Of a stretch of DNA of 64,000 nucleotides, positions 15,200-23,305 are shown piece after piece. The stretch's first letter is position 1; every line of letters starts with the position of its first letter. Under the pieces are notes generated by a model, which worked only from the letters and a program-made list of their open reading frames with translations, made no database searches and was not told where the DNA came from. Where the stretch lies: contig NZ_WUQY01000003.1 in the NCBI RefSeq assembly GCF_009829085.1, positions 1-64,000 of the forward strand, given 5' to 3'. The DNA is from Sphingobacterium bovisgrunnientis. GTDB lineage: Bacteria; Bacteroidota; Bacteroidia; Sphingobacteriales; Sphingobacteriaceae. The translations under genes were made by a program, and so were the position numbers.

Positions 15200-16116
15200 T
15201 GAAGCACATAATATGTTATTCTGGAGGTCATAGCTCCGCACTAGTAGCGATTGAAGTTGTTAGAAAATATGGCAAAGAAAACGTCATTCTATTGAACCAT
15301 AATATCAATCCAAGATATGAGGTTGAAGATATTAAGAGATTTAAACGCGAGGTCGCTGATTATTTAGGATTACCAATTACTTACGCAAACTATGAAGGCA
15401 TTGATGATGAAAAAGAAATACCCAGTCAGTTTGAAATTGCTATCCGTAAAAAAGGCTTTAAAGGTACTAATAGTCCAGAATTTTGCACATATGAGCTTAA
15501 AACAAAGCCATTCTACGATTACTTAGCTAAGAATTTCCCTAATAAAGATTGCATTGTTTACTATGGATTTGATGATAACGAGCTTCACCGAGTAGAGCGG
15601 AGAAAATCAATACTTAATGACATTGAAATTATGTCTGATTATCCTCTAGCTGTATGGGGAAGCTATCTATACTCATTGCTGGTTGAATACTTTACAAGTC
15701 AAGGAAAACAATTTTCTACAATTGCAATGGTAGAAAAATACAGAGATACATCTAACGATATAAGGACTATTGAAAGCACTCTGGAAATTGGAATACTACC
15801 ACCAAACACTTATAGTATTTGGAAGCACGCGAATTGCTTAGGATGCCTAAAAGCTGGAAAACAACATTGGTATTGTGTTTACGTTCATGCTGGACATATT
15901 TTCGAAGAAGCTAAAGAAACAGAAGCAATTATTGGTCACGCAATTATTGCCAAAGGTGTATGGTTAAAGGATTTAGAAAAAGATTTCGAGTTAATGTATA
16001 AAGCAGGCGTTCCAGCTAATGAGAATATACCTTTTGGTAAATTCTGGAAGTCAGCGAAAAAATACACAAAACAAATGAATCAAGACCTATTCCCTTGCGA
16101 ATGCTGGTCTGCTTAA
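15196..16116 (+). CDS. PAPS reductase-like PP-loop protein
   Basis: The 306-residue protein has an N-terminal ATP-pyrophosphatase loop SGGHSS (residues 9-14) in HIICYSGGHSSALV, the mark of the adenine nucleotide alpha-hydrolase fold of PAPS reductases and ThiI/DndC-like enzymes. A Cys-rich C-terminal part (NCLGCLKAGKQHWYCVY) could bind metal or act in sulfur transfer. Phage members are common and poorly understood. A second, different member is encoded at 53617-54303 on the minus strand. Confidence 0.75.
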   Translation: MMKHIICYSGGHSSALVAIEVVRKYGKENVILLNHNINPRYEVEDIKRFKREVADYLGLPITYANYEGIDDEKEIPSQFEIAIRKKGFKGTNSPEFCTYELKTKPFYDYLAKNFPNKDCIVYYGFDDNELHRVERRKSILNDIEIMSDYPLAVWGSYLYSLLVEYFTSQGKQFSTIAMVEKYRDTSNDIRTIESTLEIGILPPNTYSIWKHANCLGCLKAGKQHWYCVYVHAGHIFEEAKETEAIIGHAIIAKGVWLKDLEKDFELMYKAGVPANENIPFGKFWKSAKKYTKQMNQDLFPCECWSA

Positions 16117-16126
16117 ACAATAGAAC

Positions 16127-16309
16127 ATGAAACATGCAGATGAAATAATAATAGAACTGGTAGAGCATTTGATGCACATCCAAGAGGAAATAAAACCACT
16201 TTTAAGAACAGAGGAGGGCACGCTGACTACAAGTAATTATGAAATGCACGATACTATTGCAAGAGTTTATTTAAGAATAGATAAGGTATTAAAAGAAGCA
16301 AGAAAATGA
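16127..16309 (+). CDS. Hypothetical helical protein, 60 residues
   Basis: A small, His-rich amphipathic protein (MKHADEIIIELVEHLMHIQE start). It is 10 bp after the PAPS-reductase-like gene and overlaps the next gene by 4 bp. No domain is recognised. Confidence 0.5.
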   Translation: MKHADEIIIELVEHLMHIQEEIKPLLRTEEGTLTTSNYEMHDTIARVYLRIDKVLKEARK

Positions 16310-16509
16310 CCGACTCAATCCACATAGTAGAACTAATAGACGGCTACGGCTTCATCATTGAAGAAGTAGCCTTTGCTAAAAGAATGGATGCAATAGAAGT
16401 AGAAAGGATATACAGCTCTATTACTACGTTTCTCAATGTGTATGATAGGATAAATAATGAGCTGGTGGTATTGCCTTCAATTAATAATGAAATGAGTGAT
16501 AATCGATAA
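16306..16509 (+). CDS. Hypothetical protein, 67 residues
   Basis: The last gene of the early plus-strand operon, ATGA-coupled to the one before and followed by a bidirectional terminator. Acidic, with no recognised motif. Confidence 0.5.
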   Translation: MTDSIHIVELIDGYGFIIEEVAFAKRMDAIEVERIYSSITTFLNVYDRINNELVVLPSINNEMSDNR

Positions 16510-16528
16510 TATCACAGTATTTAATGAT

Positions 16529-16559
16529 ATGAGCCGATTAGGTTAGTTAATTGGCTCAT
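16529..16559. terminator. Bidirectional terminator at the end of the early operon
   Basis: ATGAGCC (16529-16535) pairs with GGCTCAT (16553-16559), extended inward by GATTA/TAATT with a G-T pair. It lies between two convergent genes (stops at 16509 and 16572), so it probably serves both strands. Confidence 0.7.
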
Positions 16560-16571
16560 TAAATAAAACAA

Positions 16572-16775
16572 TCATATTTCTTCCAAAATTTTTCCAATTT
16601 CATCAATTGAAGATTGATTAGGTAGATAATCTGCTCCATTAACTATAGACCAATCTCCTCCTAATCTTTGGAATTTTGTCTTACCATGCGAGTCAAAGGC
16701 TACCTCAAACTGCAAAGGATTATCTGATGTCTTAACAACATCATATTCAGCACCATTATACAATATATTACTCAT
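16572..16775 (-). CDS. Hypothetical protein, 67 residues
   Basis: A small acidic protein starting MSNILYNGAEYDVVKTSDN, convergent with the early operon. No domain is recognised. It could be a lysogen-expressed accessory gene since it is transcribed alone. Confidence 0.5.
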   Translation of the reverse strand: MSNILYNGAEYDVVKTSDNPLQFEVAFDSHGKTKFQRLGGDWSIVNGADYLPNQSSIDEIGKILEEI

Positions 16776-16796
16776 AATTAAATATAGAGTTATTTT

Positions 16797-16958
16797 ATGA
16801 AACTTAATAAAAATCAGCGTAATATCCTAAAAGAAAAATATCAAGGTCGTTGCGCTTATTGTGGCGACCTTCTTGGAGATCGTTGGCACGCTGATCGTAT
16901 TGAGGGTTTTTTAAGTAAATTTAATTTACTAAATTCAAAAAAGGATTTTCTTATATAA
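16797..16958 (+). pseudogene. HNH endonuclease, N-terminal fragment
   Basis: The frame starts MKLNKNQRNILKEKYQGRCA and reads CAYCG, then RWHADRIEG, matching phage HNH enzymes up to the first catalytic His. After about 16908 the sequence becomes unrelated and stops at 16958. The matching C-terminal part with CPSCN is found at 18811-18999. The middle, with the HNH Asn/His core, is replaced by inserted DNA. Confidence 0.7.
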
Positions 16959-17172
16959 CAATTAATGGAAAAAGATATTTTATCAATTATAAAAGAATTA
17001 GGAGAGGTTGGAATTGACCAGCTCATTGAACAAAGTATAGTTAGGGATATTCCTATTGTATCAACATTATTTTCCATATCTAATATAATCAATAGTATTT
17101 CAGATAAAATGCTCTCATTAAAAATTAGAGCATTCTTATCAGAATTAAATAATATTGATAAAAGTAAAATCT

Positions 17173-17182
17173 CAGAATTTGT
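17173..17182. repeat. Left target-site duplication of the ISAs1-family element
   Basis: CAGAATTTGT directly before the left inverted repeat; the identical 10 bases follow the right end at 18415-18424. Intact duplications mean the insertion is recent or at least undisturbed. Confidence 0.9.
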
Positions 17183-18414
17183 CAGGGTTAACGCATAATA
17201 GCGATAAAAATTCGTAGCTGTATTCACATTTTGTTGGCTTCTTGTTGAAAAGAAATGGTTCGATAGCCTCTATTGAAGGAGTATCTTTCTGGCATGAAAA
17301 CCGAAAAAACTTCCCTTCATCGTTATTTTGAGAATATTCCCGATTATCGTATGGCTCGCAATAAAAAACACGGTTTGAGTGACGTGATTATCCTTTCCAT
17401 CCTTGCTGTGATTTGCGGTGCGGAATCATGGAATTCGATCGAAGAGTTTGGTAAAACGAAGATAGGCTTTCTTCGCACATTCTTGAAATTGCCAAACGGG
17501 ATACCCTCTCACGATACGATTAATCGAGTCTTTTCCAATCTCCGTCCCAAAATTTTTGAGGAACTCTTTGTGAAATGGGTCGAAGAAATAAAGGATGACA
17601 GAATAAAAAAGGAGGTGATTAGTATTGACGGGAAGTGTATCAGAGGCTCCAAAGACAGCTTTCGTGGCCAAAGCCCTATTCACATGGTAAGCGCCTGGGC
17701 TGCTGATAATGAACTGGTTCTGGGTCAAATCAAGGTCGATGAGAAAAGTAATGAGATTACCGCAATTCCACAGCTTTTGAGGTTGCTGGATATTGAAGGC
17801 AGTATAATCACCATCGATGCAATCGGCACACAGACTGATATTGCAGAAAAGATTATAGAAGACAAAGCTGATTATATTCTTGCGGTAAAAGGTAACCAAC
17901 ATGATTTATTGGATCAGATCCAAGGACGATTTTCCCAGCAGTCGCCTTGCTGTAGTGATACGATTATGGAGAAAGGACATGGTCGGATCGAAACCAGAAC
18001 GTGCGAGGTAATTACCAAATTGGACTTCGTAGATGACCGTATTTTCTGGAAAGGACTAAAGTCGATAGTCAAAATAACTTCAAGTCGCCAGATTAATCAA
18101 AAGATAACGAAGGAAGTTCGTTATTATATTAGCAGCTTGGACGCCAGTTCAACGGAGTTCAATAAATTTATACGACAACATTGGGGCATAGAAAATAAAC
18201 TACATTGGAGCCTGGACATGGTATTTGACGAGGATAGGCAACGAAAAAGAAGTAAGAATGCTGCCAATAACTTCTCCTATATCCGAAAAATAGCCCTTAA
18301 TACCCTAAAAAAGGATAGATCTAAGGGGTCACTGGTAACAAAAAGGCTAAAGGCAGGATGGGATAATAAATTCCTCCTAACTCTGGTAAACCTAATTTAA
18401 ATGCGTTGACCCTG
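17183..18414 (+). mobile_element. ISAs1-family insertion sequence, complete, 1,232 bp
   Basis: The ends are CAGGGTTAACGCAT at the left and the complement of CAGGGTCAACGCAT at the right (13 of 14 matching). Both flanks carry the 10-bp duplication CAGAATTTGT. One full-length transposase gene is inside. The family typically makes 8-10 bp duplications, in agreement. Confidence 0.9.
17294..18400 (+). CDS. ISAs1-family transposase
   Basis: I chose the ATG at 17294 because a GAAGGAG ribosome-binding site stands upstream; the product has 368 residues. The N-terminal LHRYFENIPDYRMARNKKH, the first catalytic Asp in ISIDGKCIRGS, a second Asp in TIDAIGTQ and the QHWGIENKLHWSLDMVFDE block with the final Glu are all hallmarks of ISAs1 DDE transposases. 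The frame is intact, so the element is probably active. Confidence 0.92.
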   Translation: MKTEKTSLHRYFENIPDYRMARNKKHGLSDVIILSILAVICGAESWNSIEEFGKTKIGFLRTFLKLPNGIPSHDTINRVFSNLRPKIFEELFVKWVEEIKDDRIKKEVISIDGKCIRGSKDSFRGQSPIHMVSAWAADNELVLGQIKVDEKSNEITAIPQLLRLLDIEGSIITIDAIGTQTDIAEKIIEDKADYILAVKGNQHDLLDQIQGRFSQQSPCCSDTIMEKGHGRIETRTCEVITKLDFVDDRIFWKGLKSIVKITSSRQINQKITKEVRYYISSLDASSTEFNKFIRQHWGIENKLHWSLDMVFDEDRQRKRSKNAANNFSYIRKIALNTLKKDRSKGSLVTKRLKAGWDNKFLLTLVNLI

Positions 18415-18424
18415 CAGAATTTGT
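18415..18424. repeat. Right target-site duplication of the ISAs1-family element
   Basis: CAGAATTTGT, identical to 17173-17182. The interrupted gene resumes here in the same frame. Confidence 0.9.
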
Positions 18425-18810
18425 AACAAAAACACAAAATGATAAAAAATTTAATTACAGAGTCTCTAAACAACTTGTTTTTATCTTAGATAAAGCAGAT
18501 GATGAGTATAAATCTAAATTAATAGGCAAGTTATTTATATCATTCATATTAGGAGAAATTGATGAATTTGACTTCAATAGTGCTACAAAAGGTATAAATC
18601 AAATTCCTAAAATGGATATAGATTACTTTCTAGGATCACCATCTTTCGAGTTATTTGATGGCGGGCCATTACTAGCGGTAGGATTTGTTGGTATGGAATT
18701 GGTAAATGAGGATATTTACCATAATGGTAAATCTAATTCATATTTAAATATTTATATTACTCCACTTGGTGAAAAAATTCGAATTATACTAAAAACCTAA
18801 ATTTAAATAA

Positions 18811-18999
18811 AACTACTATCCCTCATGCCCCAGTTGCAATATCTTAAAGAGCTCTATGTTTTTAGAATCTTTCCGCAAAATCATAGGAGGATTCATTACC
18901 TCATTGAATAGAGATAGCACCCAATACAAATTTGCAAAGCGTTACGGATTACTAGAAGAAAAAGAGATTGAAGTTAGGTTTTGGTTTGAAACTGTTTAG
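18811..18999 (+). pseudogene. HNH endonuclease, C-terminal fragment
   Basis: One frame reads YYPSCPSCNILKSSMFLE, then LNRDSTQYKFAKRYGLLEE, and stops at 18997-18999, the typical C-terminus of phage HNH enzymes whose N-terminus is at 16797. The second CxxC of the zinc site is here. An in-frame stop at 18808-18810 marks the junction with inserted DNA. Confidence 0.65.
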
Positions 19000-19010
19000 T
19001 ATATTTGGAT

Positions 19011-19196
19011 ATGAATCTAAAAATTGTCCGCAAAATAATTATAGCAATAGCAATAATTTGTATACTGATAGGTTTTTACAATTTGCTTTTTGTTGGTAAA
19101 GAATCAAAGGGTATATATGGATTTATTGTTACATTATTAGTTTTAATTTGCATAATTATATTAAATATAATTGAGAGAAGAATAAAAAATAGATGA
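19011..19196 (+). CDS. Small two-span membrane protein, 61 residues
   Basis: ATG at 19011 (MNLKIVRKIIIAIAIICILI), with a TTG at 19005 as alternative. Hydrophobic segments at about 7-24 and 36-53 and a basic C-terminus. A strong terminator follows. Function unknown. Confidence 0.5.
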   Translation: MNLKIVRKIIIAIAIICILIGFYNLLFVGKESKGIYGFIVTLLVLICIIILNIIERRIKNR

Positions 19197-19211
19197 TATT
19201 TAGACATTTCA

Positions 19212-19236
19212 AGCCTAACCTAACCGTTAGGCTTTT
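19212..19236 (+). terminator. Rho-independent terminator
   Basis: AGCCTAAC and GTTAGGCT form a perfect 8-bp stem with a 6-base loop, followed by TTTT. It ends the small membrane-protein transcript. Confidence 0.75.
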
Positions 19237-19259
19237 GTCTTGAAAAATGAGCAGTCTAT

Positions 19260-19580
19260 CTAACTTACATCGGTCTTTTTGAAAAAGATTTCGAATTTGA
19301 TATTACAATTTTTCATTACCTCTTCGGCGTCTTTTTTTAAACTAGATAGATCATTGCTTGATGAATTGATTTTTTCGTCCCTCATATTTTCAAGCTTTTC
19401 TAAGGTTAAATCCATTTCTCCTTTCCATCCTTGTAGATCTTCCAAACCTTCAGGCCAGTATTCTAATATCGTATCTCGGTAGTTTTTAAAGCTAATATAC
19501 AGGTCTCCCCCTGTTATTGCTTTCTTAACATTAGTGGTTAATTCGTCAAGTTTTGCAATTATATCATTTTTAGTTTCCAT
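19260..19580 (-). CDS. Hypothetical helical protein, 106 residues
   Basis: A Lys/Glu-rich helical protein (METKNDIIAKLDELTTNVKK start) with a central GGDLYISF segment. No known domain. It is transcribed alone in the accessory zone and convergent with the plus-strand terminator at 19212. Confidence 0.5.
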   Translation of the reverse strand: METKNDIIAKLDELTTNVKKAITGGDLYISFKNYRDTILEYWPEGLEDLQGWKGEMDLTLEKLENMRDEKINSSSNDLSSLKKDAEEVMKNCNIKFEIFFKKTDVS

Positions 19581-19749
19581 AGCATAAAGATTAAAATAAT
19601 GTGATTTTTAAGTACTGAATAAACTGGGAAGATTAGTTGAACTGCAGCAATTCGTCATCACTTCCTTTAAGTAAATGCTCTAAATCTGATACTCCTGTAT
19701 TCAGCATCCTTACTTGAAAACAATATTCAAGTTGTTTAGTTTTGTCTAT

Positions 19750-20007
19750 ATGAAAGAATGGATAGATAAAATACTAGTAGTGCTCAACGAGTGTAAAGAT
19801 CCAATCAAAAACTTACAAGCTCGTCATCTGCGTGATGATGCTTTGGATGCTCTTAGCCTTGAAGTAAAACATCTTTCACGCAAAGAATTCGAATCCTACG
19901 CTGCTAATGATAAAGAGCTTCACGATCTATCTTGGTTTTATACTAGATTTGTCCATAATAAATATTTGACATCTGGATCTGGAAGAAGCCTACCCGATAA
20001 TGAGTAG
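19750..20007 (+). CDS. Hypothetical protein, 85 residues
   Basis: I chose the ATG at 19750 (MKEWIDKILVVLNECKDPIK); the frame is open further upstream but without a better start. The hairpin AGCCTAC/GTAGGCT overlaps its last codons. No domain is recognised. Confidence 0.45.
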   Translation: MKEWIDKILVVLNECKDPIKNLQARHLRDDALDALSLEVKHLSRKEFESYAANDKELHDLSWFYTRFVHNKYLTSGSGRSLPDNE

Positions 20008-20065
20008 GCTAAAGTTTATTCGATTAAAAATAGGGGTGTGATTTTAAGACTTCAATAAGGAAAAG
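20008..20065. repeat. Imperfect direct repeat, copy 1 (non-coding)
   Basis: TTATTCGATTAAAA followed by a GTGTGATTTTAAGACTT-like stretch recurs at 20908-20970, in each case followed by a hairpin (here AGTCTA/TAGACT at about 20064-20090). It lies between short accessory genes. Confidence 0.5.
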
Positions 20066-20226
20066 TCTACCCATTACAGATAGACTCTTCCAATTACTTT
20101 ATTCGATTTATCCTATAATTGAAACAAAAAATTAAAGAAAAGGTTTTTAACAACACTCTGTAATAAAATAATCTATTTAACGTTTATATATCACATAGGT
20201 GATTTTTCATAAATTAATAAAGGATA

Positions 20227-20254
20227 ACCTACTCATTTATTTGGGTAGGTTTTT
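20227..20254 (+). terminator. Rho-independent terminator
   Basis: ACCTAC and GTAGGT form a 6-bp stem (7 with a T-G pair) followed by TTTTT. The DNA from 20008 to 20226 before it holds only the repeat, hairpins and no gene I can support. Confidence 0.6.
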
Positions 20255-20267
20255 ATATTTTAGATAC

Positions 20268-20378
20268 ATGAAAATTAAAGAGAAATATATAATAATTGGC
20301 GCGGTTATAATCTTTATTGCTGCATGTTATTTCTTTGGTTATAATATTGGAAAGTTTATAGCTCAAAGTACGAAATAA
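20268..20378 (+). CDS. Tiny membrane protein, 36 residues
   Basis: Starts MKIKEKYIIIGAVIIFIAAC, with one hydrophobic segment over residues 7-24, and ends at TAA 20376-20378. A plausible small membrane peptide just after a terminator; no promoter stands out. Confidence 0.35.
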   Translation: MKIKEKYIIIGAVIIFIAACYFFGYNIGKFIAQSTK

Positions 20379-20485
20379 AGCCTTCCACGTCCCAGTTGGC
20401 AGGCTCAATCTTCGATCAATTATGTATTGATGAATTACAAACCAAAATAATAACCAGAAAAATTTAATTTGGTTGATGAGAGATA

Positions 20486-20689
20486 TTAATTATTTAAAGA
20501 CATTTTATACTGATCAAATATTTCTCTTGATATTTCTTTTTCGTTCAGAAAATATTTTAAAAAATAATTTAAGTTGTTTTTTGCGGCATTAATATACACG
20601 ACAGATTTTATTACACTTTTATCTTGGAGCAAATACTTTTGGGATGATATCCCTTTACCATCATAGTCTTTATTATTATTTATTTCCAT
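20486..20689 (-). CDS. Hypothetical protein, 67 residues
   Basis: A small basic protein starting MEINNNKDYDGKGISSQKYL. No recognised domain. It is a lone minus-strand gene in the accessory zone. Confidence 0.4.
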   Translation of the reverse strand: MEINNNKDYDGKGISSQKYLLQDKSVIKSVVYINAAKNNLNYFLKYFLNEKEISREIFDQYKMSLNN

Positions 20690-20859
20690 AACTAAGTTTA
20701 ATTATATGATGTAACTGAATCTATAATAAATACGTTGAATTCACGAGTTTATTGCAACGACCTGAAATTAAAACATTTATATTAAAATAAAATGAACTAA
20801 ATAATAAACTATTGGTTCTCATAGTACGTATATATCAAAATATAATACGATCTCCAACG

Positions 20860-20890
20860 AGCCCGCTTGTAATAAGTGGGCTTATTTATT
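20860..20890 (+). terminator. Terminator-like hairpin
   Basis: AGCCCGCTT and AAGTGGGCT pair over 9 bp with one G-T pair, followed by a T-rich tail. Confidence 0.6.
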
Positions 20891-20907
20891 TTAAAAAAGG
20901 GTATGCT

Positions 20908-20970
20908 AAAACTTATTCGATTAAAATATGAGTGTAATCTTATGACTTAGTTTAATTTGAGTAAAGCCTG
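20908..20970. repeat. Imperfect direct repeat, copy 2 (non-coding)
   Basis: Related to 20008-20065: both carry TTATTCGATTAAAA and then a diverged GTGTRATYTTA stretch, and both are followed by a hairpin, here AGCCTGCC/GGCAGGCT. Confidence 0.5.
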
Positions 20971-21122
20971 CCCTTAGGGATAGGCAGGCTAAACATTTAA
21001 CTTTATTTTGCTGTACTAAAACCTAATCTATAACACTTGTGATTTAATATTGTTTTATGAAATAATAATTCACTAGAATTATGTGAATTCAGTTCGTTAT
21101 ATTTGATTAACCAATATTAATA

Positions 21123-21314
21123 ATGATGGACATTAATAATCTTTTTGACCTAAACAACCCAGAGGATCAATTTCGCTTAGCAACTTACTGTTTAATGGTA
21201 GCAATAGTTATTATACTTTATATTTGGCGTAAAAGATTGGAGAGAGACAAATTAAATCAGGATTTAATAGATGTTCGAAAAAGAGTAATAGAAAGACTAA
21301 AACAGAATGAATAG
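21123..21314 (+). CDS. Small membrane protein, 63 residues
   Basis: Residues about 18-34 form a membrane span (LATYCLMVAIVIILYIW), followed by a charged helix. It starts at an ATG at 21123 (or 21126). It is convergent with the minus-strand gene at 21317, with stops only 2 bp apart. Function unknown. Confidence 0.5.
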   Translation: MMDINNLFDLNNPEDQFRLATYCLMVAIVIILYIWRKRLERDKLNQDLIDVRKRVIERLKQNE

Positions 21315-21316
21315 GT

Positions 21317-21598
21317 TTAATCCACATTTAATATTGCTTCTTCTATATTATTTAACGCTATAAACAATTCACCTAAGCCAAAATCATTACAAGCTTCTAT
21401 ATCCATATTCCAATGAACATCAGGATAATGAAAATATGTAAATTCACAAATGGCGTCACTCTCATTTAAAATCCTTGGAAAAATCATTTTATAATCAAGA
21501 TCATTATCCATATTTAAAATATCATTATACAGAATAGTTAACCTTTCTTTTATCTGTACTAATTCTGATTTTGTATATTTTGATGTTTTGGCTTCCAT
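21317..21598 (-). CDS. Hypothetical protein, 93 residues
   Basis: An acidic protein starting MEAKTSKYTKSELVQIKERL, with FTYFHYPDVHWNMDIEAC in the middle. No domain is recognised. It is the last minus-strand gene, just beyond the terminator of the late operon. Confidence 0.5.
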   Translation of the reverse strand: MEAKTSKYTKSELVQIKERLTILYNDILNMDNDLDYKMIFPRILNESDAICEFTYFHYPDVHWNMDIEACNDFGLGELFIALNNIEEAILNVD

Positions 21599-21670
21599 AA
21601 TTCATGGTAGGTTATAATCAAAGGTATTAATTTGACAGTCAACAACAAAAAAAGATATTTTATAACAGAA

Positions 21671-21693
21671 AGCCTAGATGATTAGTCTAGGCT
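21671..21693. terminator. Terminator at the end of the late operon
   Basis: AGCCTAGA and TCTAGGCT form a perfect 8-bp stem with a 7-base loop; the stop codon of the last late gene lies inside it. T-rich sequence follows on both strands. Confidence 0.65.
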
Positions 21694-22248
21694 TTTATTA
21701 CTCCTTTGATGATTTCTAAGTGCTCTTCTAGCTTTATTCATAGCTGAATCAGCTTCAGAATAATTTTTCGAAGATTTTTTATCTAATGATTTTTTAATTG
21801 GATTTTCAATTTTTGGCTTCGTATTTAATGTAAGAGTTTGAGCAATATTATTTTTAAAATTTAACGCTATTGAAATATAAAATATCAATGCCAGGATAAA
21901 TAACTTAAAATTATTATTCTTTTCAAGCTCTTCAGTTATAACATTTATTACAGGCGCTCCTAAAGCACTTAAATTCTCTATAAATTCTTTTTTCGAATGA
22001 TCATGATCTTTAGTTATACTTGCAATATTTAATAGTGATAATAACTGTTCTTTAGATAAGCTTTTTAATCCATTAATTAATGTCGCATTACCTTTATTAT
22101 CAAATTGGAATTCACCTGATAAATCATTTTTTGTCCTGCATCGTGGACAAGAAATTATGTTACCTGACATTTTTACGATCATATTTTGAGCCGAAATGCC
22201 TGAATTAAAGACAAATCTACATCGCGGATTGGAGCACATCATCAACAT
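21682..22248 (-). CDS. Zinc-ribbon membrane protein, 188 residues
   Basis: C5 and C10 (MMCSNPRC) and C34 and C37 (CPRCRTKN) form an N-terminal zinc ribbon. A membrane span follows at about 110-130 (FKLFILALIFYISIALNF). The C-terminal 40 residues are basic. It is the last gene after the lysis genes and is coupled (1-bp overlap) to the gene before. It may be a lysogenic-conversion membrane protein. Confidence 0.55.
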   Translation of the reverse strand: MLMMCSNPRCRFVFNSGISAQNMIVKMSGNIISCPRCRTKNDLSGEFQFDNKGNATLINGLKSLSKEQLLSLLNIASITKDHDHSKKEFIENLSALGAPVINVITEELEKNNNFKLFILALIFYISIALNFKNNIAQTLTLNTKPKIENPIKKSLDKKSSKNYSEADSAMNKARRALRNHQRSNKSLD

Positions 22249-22787
22249 TATAATTCTTTTTTATTTAATTTATCCTTTAAAATCTGATCCTCAAAAAATT
22301 GCACCTTTTTATACCACAACCTTCCAAAAACAACTAGCGAAATAGAGGAAATTAATATTAGAATTCCATATATTATTTTGGATATTGAAAGGCTTTCTAG
22401 TTTTCCATTATATTCTTCAACGTGCTTTTTATTGATGTTTTTTTCAACATCTAATTTTGATTTTTCGTTTTCAAGGTTTTCTAGCTGAGTTGTTAATCTG
22501 ATTGTAGTTAAACTATCGATATTTGAATTGGATATTTCTGCGATTAGATTTGCCTTTGTTGTTATAGACTCATATTTTACATCTAACTCTACAGTTTTTA
22601 AATCAATTTGAAAGCTATAATCCTTCTGTTTCTCAATTTTATTATTAAGTATATTAATGAAAAAAACCAACAAAACTAGACTCCCTACGAATCCAAACTT
22701 GTATAAATTATCAGTAGGAAGACTTGAAAACATATCGTTTAGGTTATTAATTGTAGTAAGTCTACGTATTTTCATATAAATTTCCAA
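22248..22787 (-). CDS. Two-span membrane protein with periplasmic coiled coil, 179 residues
   Basis: Membrane spans lie at about 28-47 (FGFVGSLVLLVFFINIL) and 137-157 (IIYGILILISSISLVVFG), with about 85 residues of coiled coil between them. The start may also be the inner Met at residue 5. It stands after the spanin candidate, so a role in lysis or envelope change is possible. Confidence 0.5.
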   Translation of the reverse strand: MEIYMKIRRLTTINNLNDMFSSLPTDNLYKFGFVGSLVLLVFFINILNNKIEKQKDYSFQIDLKTVELDVKYESITTKANLIAEISNSNIDSLTTIRLTTQLENLENEKSKLDVEKNINKKHVEEYNGKLESLSISKIIYGILILISSISLVVFGRLWYKKVQFFEDQILKDKLNKKEL

Positions 22788-22795
22788 ATTCTTTT

Positions 22796-23305
22796 TTAAT
22801 ACTTAAATCCAAAATATAAACCTATCCCCAAAACTACTATCAATACTCCTACAGCTCCCCAAACAAAAGCTTTTCCACTTGGCTCAGATTGTGTAGCAAC
22901 ATCCTTATCATATTGCTTATCTTTAGTTTTAACCCTCTCCTCCGCAATTTCACCATACTTAATATTTGAATCAACAAATCGAGCAATACTATCTTTCCTT
23001 GATTTCTCAGCCAGAGCAAGTCCGTCAATTTCTGCTTCATCAGCTGTAAATGATCCATCAGCATTAAACTTTACGCCCTTAGCTTTAACTTTATAGCCAT
23101 TAACTACAAACTCACTTGTAAGACTTGTATTTACTTCAGCTGTTTTACTCTTATCTGAATAATCTAGCTCCAATTTTGATTGTACATCAGAAGTTTGCTC
23201 CGATTTCGAAATATCAACCTGCTTAGTCTTTTTACGGAATAATCCGCACCCACTAATTAAGGTGCAGATTATCGTTAATAGTATCAGTTTTTTCATTTGC
23301 TTCAA
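22796..23305 (-). CDS. Candidate unimolecular spanin (lipoprotein with C-terminal membrane span)
   Basis: The 169-residue protein has a lipoprotein signal with lipobox LISGC (C20), a helical, charged middle (about 30-140), and a C-terminal membrane span at about 146-167 (VWGAVGVLIVVLGIGLYFGF). An outer-membrane lipid anchor plus an inner-membrane anchor in one chain is the layout of unimolecular spanins such as T1 gp11. These fuse the two membranes at the last step of lysis. It overlaps the holin-like gene by 53 bp and follows the amidase. Confidence 0.65.
   Translation of the reverse strand: MKQMKKLILLTIICTLISGCGLFRKKTKQVDISKSEQTSDVQSKLELDYSDKSKTAEVNTSLTSEFVVNGYKVKAKGVKFNADGSFTADEAEIDGLALAEKSRKDSIARFVDSNIKYGEIAEERVKTKDKQYDKDVATQSEPSGKAFVWGAVGVLIVVLGIGLYFGFKY

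Larger units (their letters stand above)
16965..18800 (+). pseudogene. 197-residue accessory protein gene, interrupted by an ISAs1-family element
   Basis: The left part (16965-17182) and right part (18425-18800) join in frame if the insertion sequence and one 10-bp duplication are removed, giving 198 codons. The protein starts MEKDILSIIKELGEVGIDQL and has a hydrophobic helix IPIVSTLFSISNII. It then contains KQLVFILDKADDEYKSKLIG and a mixed C-terminal part. Proteins of this general plan are found near defence genes in other bacteria, but I do not have a firm family name. The gene is now broken. Confidence 0.75.
20690..21122. other. Gene-free stretch with repeats and hairpins
   Basis: No gene is supported here. 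It holds a terminator (20860-20890), the second copy of the direct repeat (20908-20970) and a stable hairpin AGCCTGCC/GGCAGGCT near 20966-20992. Confidence 0.5.

Noticed and set aside
17426..17902. Minus-strand open frame of 158 codons inside the insertion sequence
   Set aside because: It is the shadow of the transposase gene, whose catalytic motifs are clear on the plus strand.
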